Translations under genes and position numbers: made by a program
Shown: positions 63,994 to 64,000 of the stretch, piece after piece
How positions within the stretch are numbered: the stretch's first letter is position 1
Layout of the letters: each line of letters starts with the position of its first letter
Notes under the pieces: generated by a model
What the model was told of the DNA's origin: nothing
The model's database searches: none
Seen by the model: the letters and a program-made list of their open reading frames with translations, nothing else
Assembly: GCF_000307105.1 (NCBI RefSeq)
Contig: NC_018645.1
Coordinates: forward strand, 5,133,906 to 5,197,905
Length of the DNA: 64,000 bases
From: Desulfobacula toluolica Tol2
GTDB taxonomy: Bacteria > Desulfobacterota > Desulfobacteria > Desulfobacterales > Desulfobacteraceae
Direction of reading: 5' to 3'

Positions 63994-64000
63994 ATCTTAA

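Overview
The window looks like chromosome of a strictly anaerobic, sulfate-reducing deltaproteobacterium of the Desulfobacteraceae type (Desulfobacula-like). The evidence is moderate to low GC with long AT-rich spacers, a class II benzoyl-CoA reductase (Bam) gene set, an anaerobic cobalamin pathway, an oxygen-sensitive class III ribonucleotide reductase, multihaem cytochromes and Hmc/NrfD-type membrane subunits, and three genes that only make sense if an in-frame UGA is read as selenocysteine. I saw no tRNA, rRNA, CRISPR array or transposase gene.

Layout. 1-3.8 kb: start of glnE (minus strand), an iron-export type ABC pair (fetAB-like) and adenine deaminase. 3.9-15.1 kb: a cobalamin riboswitch with terminator, then a long operon: small secreted protein, BtuCDF-like transporter, cbiL, a nucleoside-recognition membrane protein, cbiET fusion, cbiF, cbiG, cbiH, cobO, cbiP. 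15.2-18.4 kb: a FapA-like protein, then thpR and a MoaD/ThiS-like gene on the minus strand. 18.6-32.1 kb (minus): bamB-C-moeA-bamD-E-F-G-H-I-moeA, the tungsten benzoyl-CoA reductase and its electron-bifurcating machinery; bamE and bamF both carry in-frame UGA. 32.5-38.3 kb: Mo/W genes (two ModE-like regulators, FmdE-like, MoeA-like, MobB, MOSC) plus a YcaO-TPR protein. 38.7-55 kb: mostly housekeeping (panB, DUF2520 partner, M16C peptidase, ksgA, cheW, nudix, nrdDG with paired NrdR boxes, alr, a PBP-domain regulator, a second mobB, panC). 55.1-64 kb: an RdgC-like pair, a sigma-54 activator, and divergently a sigma-54-type operon for a membrane redox complex (TusA-like protein, Tat-exported four-cluster ferredoxin, NrfD-like quinone subunit, 13-haem cytochrome). 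The window ends in a near-perfect 439-bp direct repeat.

Most notable result: the last cytochrome gene is split by TGA at 61498-61500, but the frame runs on through a tetrathionate-reductase-type octahaem domain, and a hairpin of bacterial SECIS type lies 13 nt after the TGA. I read it as one 685-residue selenoprotein, apparently a selenocysteine-containing multihaem cytochrome c, placed behind a dedicated sigma-54 regulator with palindromic upstream sites. A dispersed two-hairpin repeat family (13.07, 32.50, 33.62, 58.44 and 62.81 kb), twice starting at the base after a stop codon, is the second unexplained structure.
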